Under the pieces are notes generated by a model. That model searched no databases. It was not told the origin of the DNA and saw nothing but the letters and a program-made list of their open reading frames with translations. The translations under genes were made by a program, and so were the position numbers. Source: Holacanthus passer (taxonomy: Eukaryota; Chordata; Actinopteri; Pomacanthidae). From it: DNA of 64,000 nucleotides. How positions within the stretch are numbered: position 1 is the stretch's first letter; each line of letters begins with the position of its first letter. Below, in pieces: positions 61,257-64,000 of the stretch. The stretch spans positions 2,356,001-2,420,000 of the forward strand of contig JAFREQ010000015.1 in assembly GCA_025331565.1 (NCBI GenBank), given 5' to 3'.

Positions 61257-63911
61257 TCAGCTGACGAGCACGCCGTCTTTCCCGGCAAGGCGCTGCCGGT
61301 GCACATGGTCCTGCTCTAGTTCTTCATGGCTGGGGTGCCAGAGCCGTGACAGGATGCGCTCCATGTTCAGGGCGTACATAGTGTGGGAGGGCATCACACC
61401 ATGGTGAACCTACATCAGGTAAAAGTTTCAGAGAAATATTTAACCATATAAACCACTGCTGTTTACAAATTCAGTAATAAACGGGTCGAAGCACAGTTCA
61501 CTAATAGGACCAATGAAAACATTATAAAATATCTGACAACAAGAGATTACATAAGTGTAAATACTATATGTTTGTGTGACGAGCGATTAAGTACAAGATT
61601 ATTACTTACAAGCAATGTTATTAAAGCTCATTGACCTCTTTCTATGTATGAGGCATATGTTTTTGAATAAGGTTTCAAGGTTTAGTTATTCAACTGGTTG
61701 GTTTTCCAACCAATGAGCCTTTGTTTGATCATTTAGTTCATAAATTGTCACAAAACCATTTCATAAAGCTGAACTTGATCTCTTCGAATAGCTTGTTTTG
61801 CCCAACCAACAGTCCACAATCCAAAAAAATGATCAAGTCACGGTCACATAACAATAAGAAAAGCAGCAAAATGAGAAGTTAGAACTCAGGAAGAGGTTTG
61901 TTTGAAAAACGACAAATAAAGAATCAACTGATCATTTCAGCTCTATTATGACCACTTTTACCAATCACACCCAAGTTTTGGAATAATTTCAAAACAGATA
62001 TACTATCCTACACAACCAATTCAAAATGTACAAAATGGTATCAAATTTTACAGGGTCAGAGTTGGCACATGAACATGTTAACCAAATCTAACCCCTGCGG
62101 TACACTTGACCAAATTTGAAATTGAATTTCTTCTGATGCTTGGGAATATCAAAAATAAATTTGATAAGTTTCATTTAGGTTGTTTCAAATACCAAGTGCT
62201 CAATTTGTTGAAGATCTTTGGACTGGAAACACACGTGAGCACATTTGCCTCACCTGTAAAGCCTCTAGGAGATCAAACATGCTGATTGGAGGGAGGGGGG
62301 CGGGGAGCATGTCAGCAGAACAAGCCAATAAGTGAACAGCTTGTTGCTCGGTCTCATCAGGTGACACTTGAGGTGGTGGGCCAGCAGGGAGGGAAGCACT
62401 TGGAGGGGGACTGAAAAAAAAAAATTAAAAATAACTATGGACTGAAAAATGTAATCAGCATTACTATTAGTACCATTTAAGATGATTATGATTAACTAAA
62501 TAGGTTATTGTATACAGAGAGCATCTAAATGATAATAACAAAGTACTGCCCTTCAGAGCAGCAAGAGTATTTACATCTAACTTCTTTCTCTTATATTAAG
62601 CCTGCACAATGTTCATCAGGAGATAACACAATTGTCCCTACCATTCAGTGACACTATGATAAGCAGCGAGGCTGTTCTTCAGATAAGGCTGTGGCGTGAC
62701 GTCGCTGCCAAAAGCATAGGGGAAATGACCATCTCGTAGCCGATACGCTTTCCTCCGGGTGATTACAGCAGTCAGGACGTCTTTCAAGTGGTGCTGAAAT
62801 ATATCAGGACAGGAAGTCAAGCTTTGCTCCATTTCCAGGGTAAACACAGCTGTCAGTCATACTTAAGAGAGAATACAAGCCAGATTCAAAAAAGCTGGGA
62901 TGCTGCGTAGAACATAAATAAAAAAAGAATGTGATAATTTGCTAATTCTTTTTGATATATACTTGATTGAAAAGAATACCAAGACAATATATTTAATGTT
63001 TGACCTCATTGATTTCTACAAATATATACTTATTCTAAATTTGATGCCAGCAGCATGTTTCACACAAGTTGCGACAGGAGCAACAAAAGACTGTGAAAGT
63101 TGTGGACTAATCCAAAAACACCTGTTTGGATCATTCCACAGGTAAACAGATTCATTGGTAACAGGTGATAGTATCATGATTGGGTATGAAAGGTTCATCC
63201 TGGAAAGACTCAGTCATTCACAAGCAAGGATGGAGAGAGTTTCACCACACATGATTGTATAAGCGATGTTACAACATGGGCTCAGGAACACTTCATAAAA
63301 CTGTTGTCAATAAACACAGTATGTTTGCAAGTGATTGCACCCTGTTTTTATATCTGTTATACACAGCAACTATTCTGGAGCCAGAGTTGTAAACCATCGC
63401 TAGTACTGAATCGTAGGTTGAGTATGACCAACACCAGCATTATCAAAAGAACTGTGGACCCATTTAACTGTTACACACATACCTTTGCAAAGCCATACAT
63501 GCATACATGAACACATAGTCACCAAATCCCTCGCCCACACAAAACCATTTATACACAATCAGTCACACTCACATACTCTGATAGAGGGTATAATGTGCCA
63601 TTCATATTGTAAAATCCTTTGAGGAAAATTTGTAATTGTGATTTTGGGCTGTACAAATAAAACTGACTTAACACTCTCGGTGGACAGGTGCTACATACCT
63701 CAACAGCATAGATCATGGTGCTGACAGAATCGTCTGTGATGTTATCCAGGCCCAGTTCAAAGGCTGTCACCATCATACGGGCCTCCAGCTGGCCCCGTGT
63801 GGGCAGCAGCAGAGTGTGGGCACTGAGACGCAGCTCCTCCTCCTCACCTCCCACCTCCCGTGGACTGAAAGGCTGGGCGGCACTTAGAGGGTTCTGAGGC
63901 TGGAAACGATG
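61257..63911 (-). CDS. tada1: Transcriptional adaptor 1 (SAGA/STAGA subunit), 3' part only
   Basis: Core subunit of the SAGA/STAGA histone acetyltransferase co-activator (the yeast counterpart is Hfi1/Ada1). It carries a histone-fold-like region that helps hold the complex together in the nucleus. Four terminal exons are visible: 63911-63699, 62793-62642, 62410-62254, 61409-61257 (675 nt, 224 residues plus stop). The human protein is about 335 aa, so roughly the first 110 residues lie beyond the right edge. The frame begins HRFQPQNPLSAAQPFSP, then LLLPTRGQLEARMMVTAFELGLDNITDD (first of two exons), HHLKDVLTAVITRRKAYRLRDGHFPYAFGSDVTPQPYLKNS, a proline-rich linker, and VHHGVMPSHTMYALNMERIL to LAGKDGVLVS. 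All are diagnostic TADA1 segments. Convergent with jun. Confidence 0.94.
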
Positions 63912-64000
63912 CTGAGGGTGCAAACGAGACATACAAATATCCAAATGATGCAGACGGTCTATGGTTTCAGCAGCTGGTGATTAATTGGAACGCCACTAAC

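Noticed and set aside
1..64000. CRISPR arrays, bacterial operons, tRNA or rRNA genes
   Set aside because: No spacer-repeat arrays, no tRNA cloverleaf or rRNA sequence noticed; the window is spliced vertebrate DNA.

Overview
This is a 64-kb stretch of a vertebrate nuclear genome, almost certainly a ray-finned (teleost, probably percomorph) fish. All six identified protein genes other than jun are split by GT-AG introns. The intergenic and intronic DNA carries repeat families typical of fish (the 'gtttgacattttggga' element, the 'tgtacagacattcatgg' family, a short hAT-like element) and many GA, TG and poly-A/T microsatellites. There is no operon structure, CRISPR array or bacterial signal.

Layout, left to right. 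1-0.4 kb: a CpG- and CCAAT-bearing promoter-like segment that may start a leftward gene off the edge. 3.9-23.4 kb, minus strand: a complete dynamin gene of 20 coding exons (834 codons plus stop), best matched to dynamin-3. On the opposite strand inside its intron 14 lie the mir-199 and mir-214 hairpins, the teleost counterpart of the mammalian DNM3OS locus. 23.9-24.5 kb: the dnm3 CpG-rich promoter. 24.5-32.8 kb: a gene desert with repeats. 32.97-34.99 kb, plus: myocilin (myoc, 3 exons, 450 aa) behind a TATA box. 37.3-39.7 kb, minus: a PLPP6-type lipid phosphatase (2 exons, 266 aa). 40.1-42.15 kb, plus: peroxiredoxin-6 (5 exons, 224 aa), head-to-head with plpp6 across 387 bp. 43.6-53.4 kb, minus: the carbohydrate kinase fggy (15 coding exons, 550 aa). 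58.05-59.01 kb, plus: intronless jun (319 aa) with a recognisable c-jun promoter. 61.3-63.9 kb, minus: the last four exons of tada1, whose 5' part lies beyond the right edge.

The genes do not form one pathway. They are a synteny block: tada1, dnm3, myoc and prdx6 correspond to human 1q24-25, fggy and jun to human 1p32 and plpp6 to human 9p24 (locations from general knowledge). The most biologically loaded feature is the antisense miR-199/miR-214 pair within dnm3. Other points of interest are the plpp6/prdx6 divergent promoter, the conserved jun promoter grammar, a 30-nt homopolymer starting at position +3 of the dnm3 exon 1 donor, a long fold-back in the presumed tada1 3' UTR, and an unusually cysteine-rich prdx6. 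I did not find a clearly new molecular system here.

Exon boundaries were placed by hand from GT-AG sites and reading-frame continuity. Each full-length gene closes to a whole number of codons, which supports the models. UTR ends, promoters and repeat edges are approximate.
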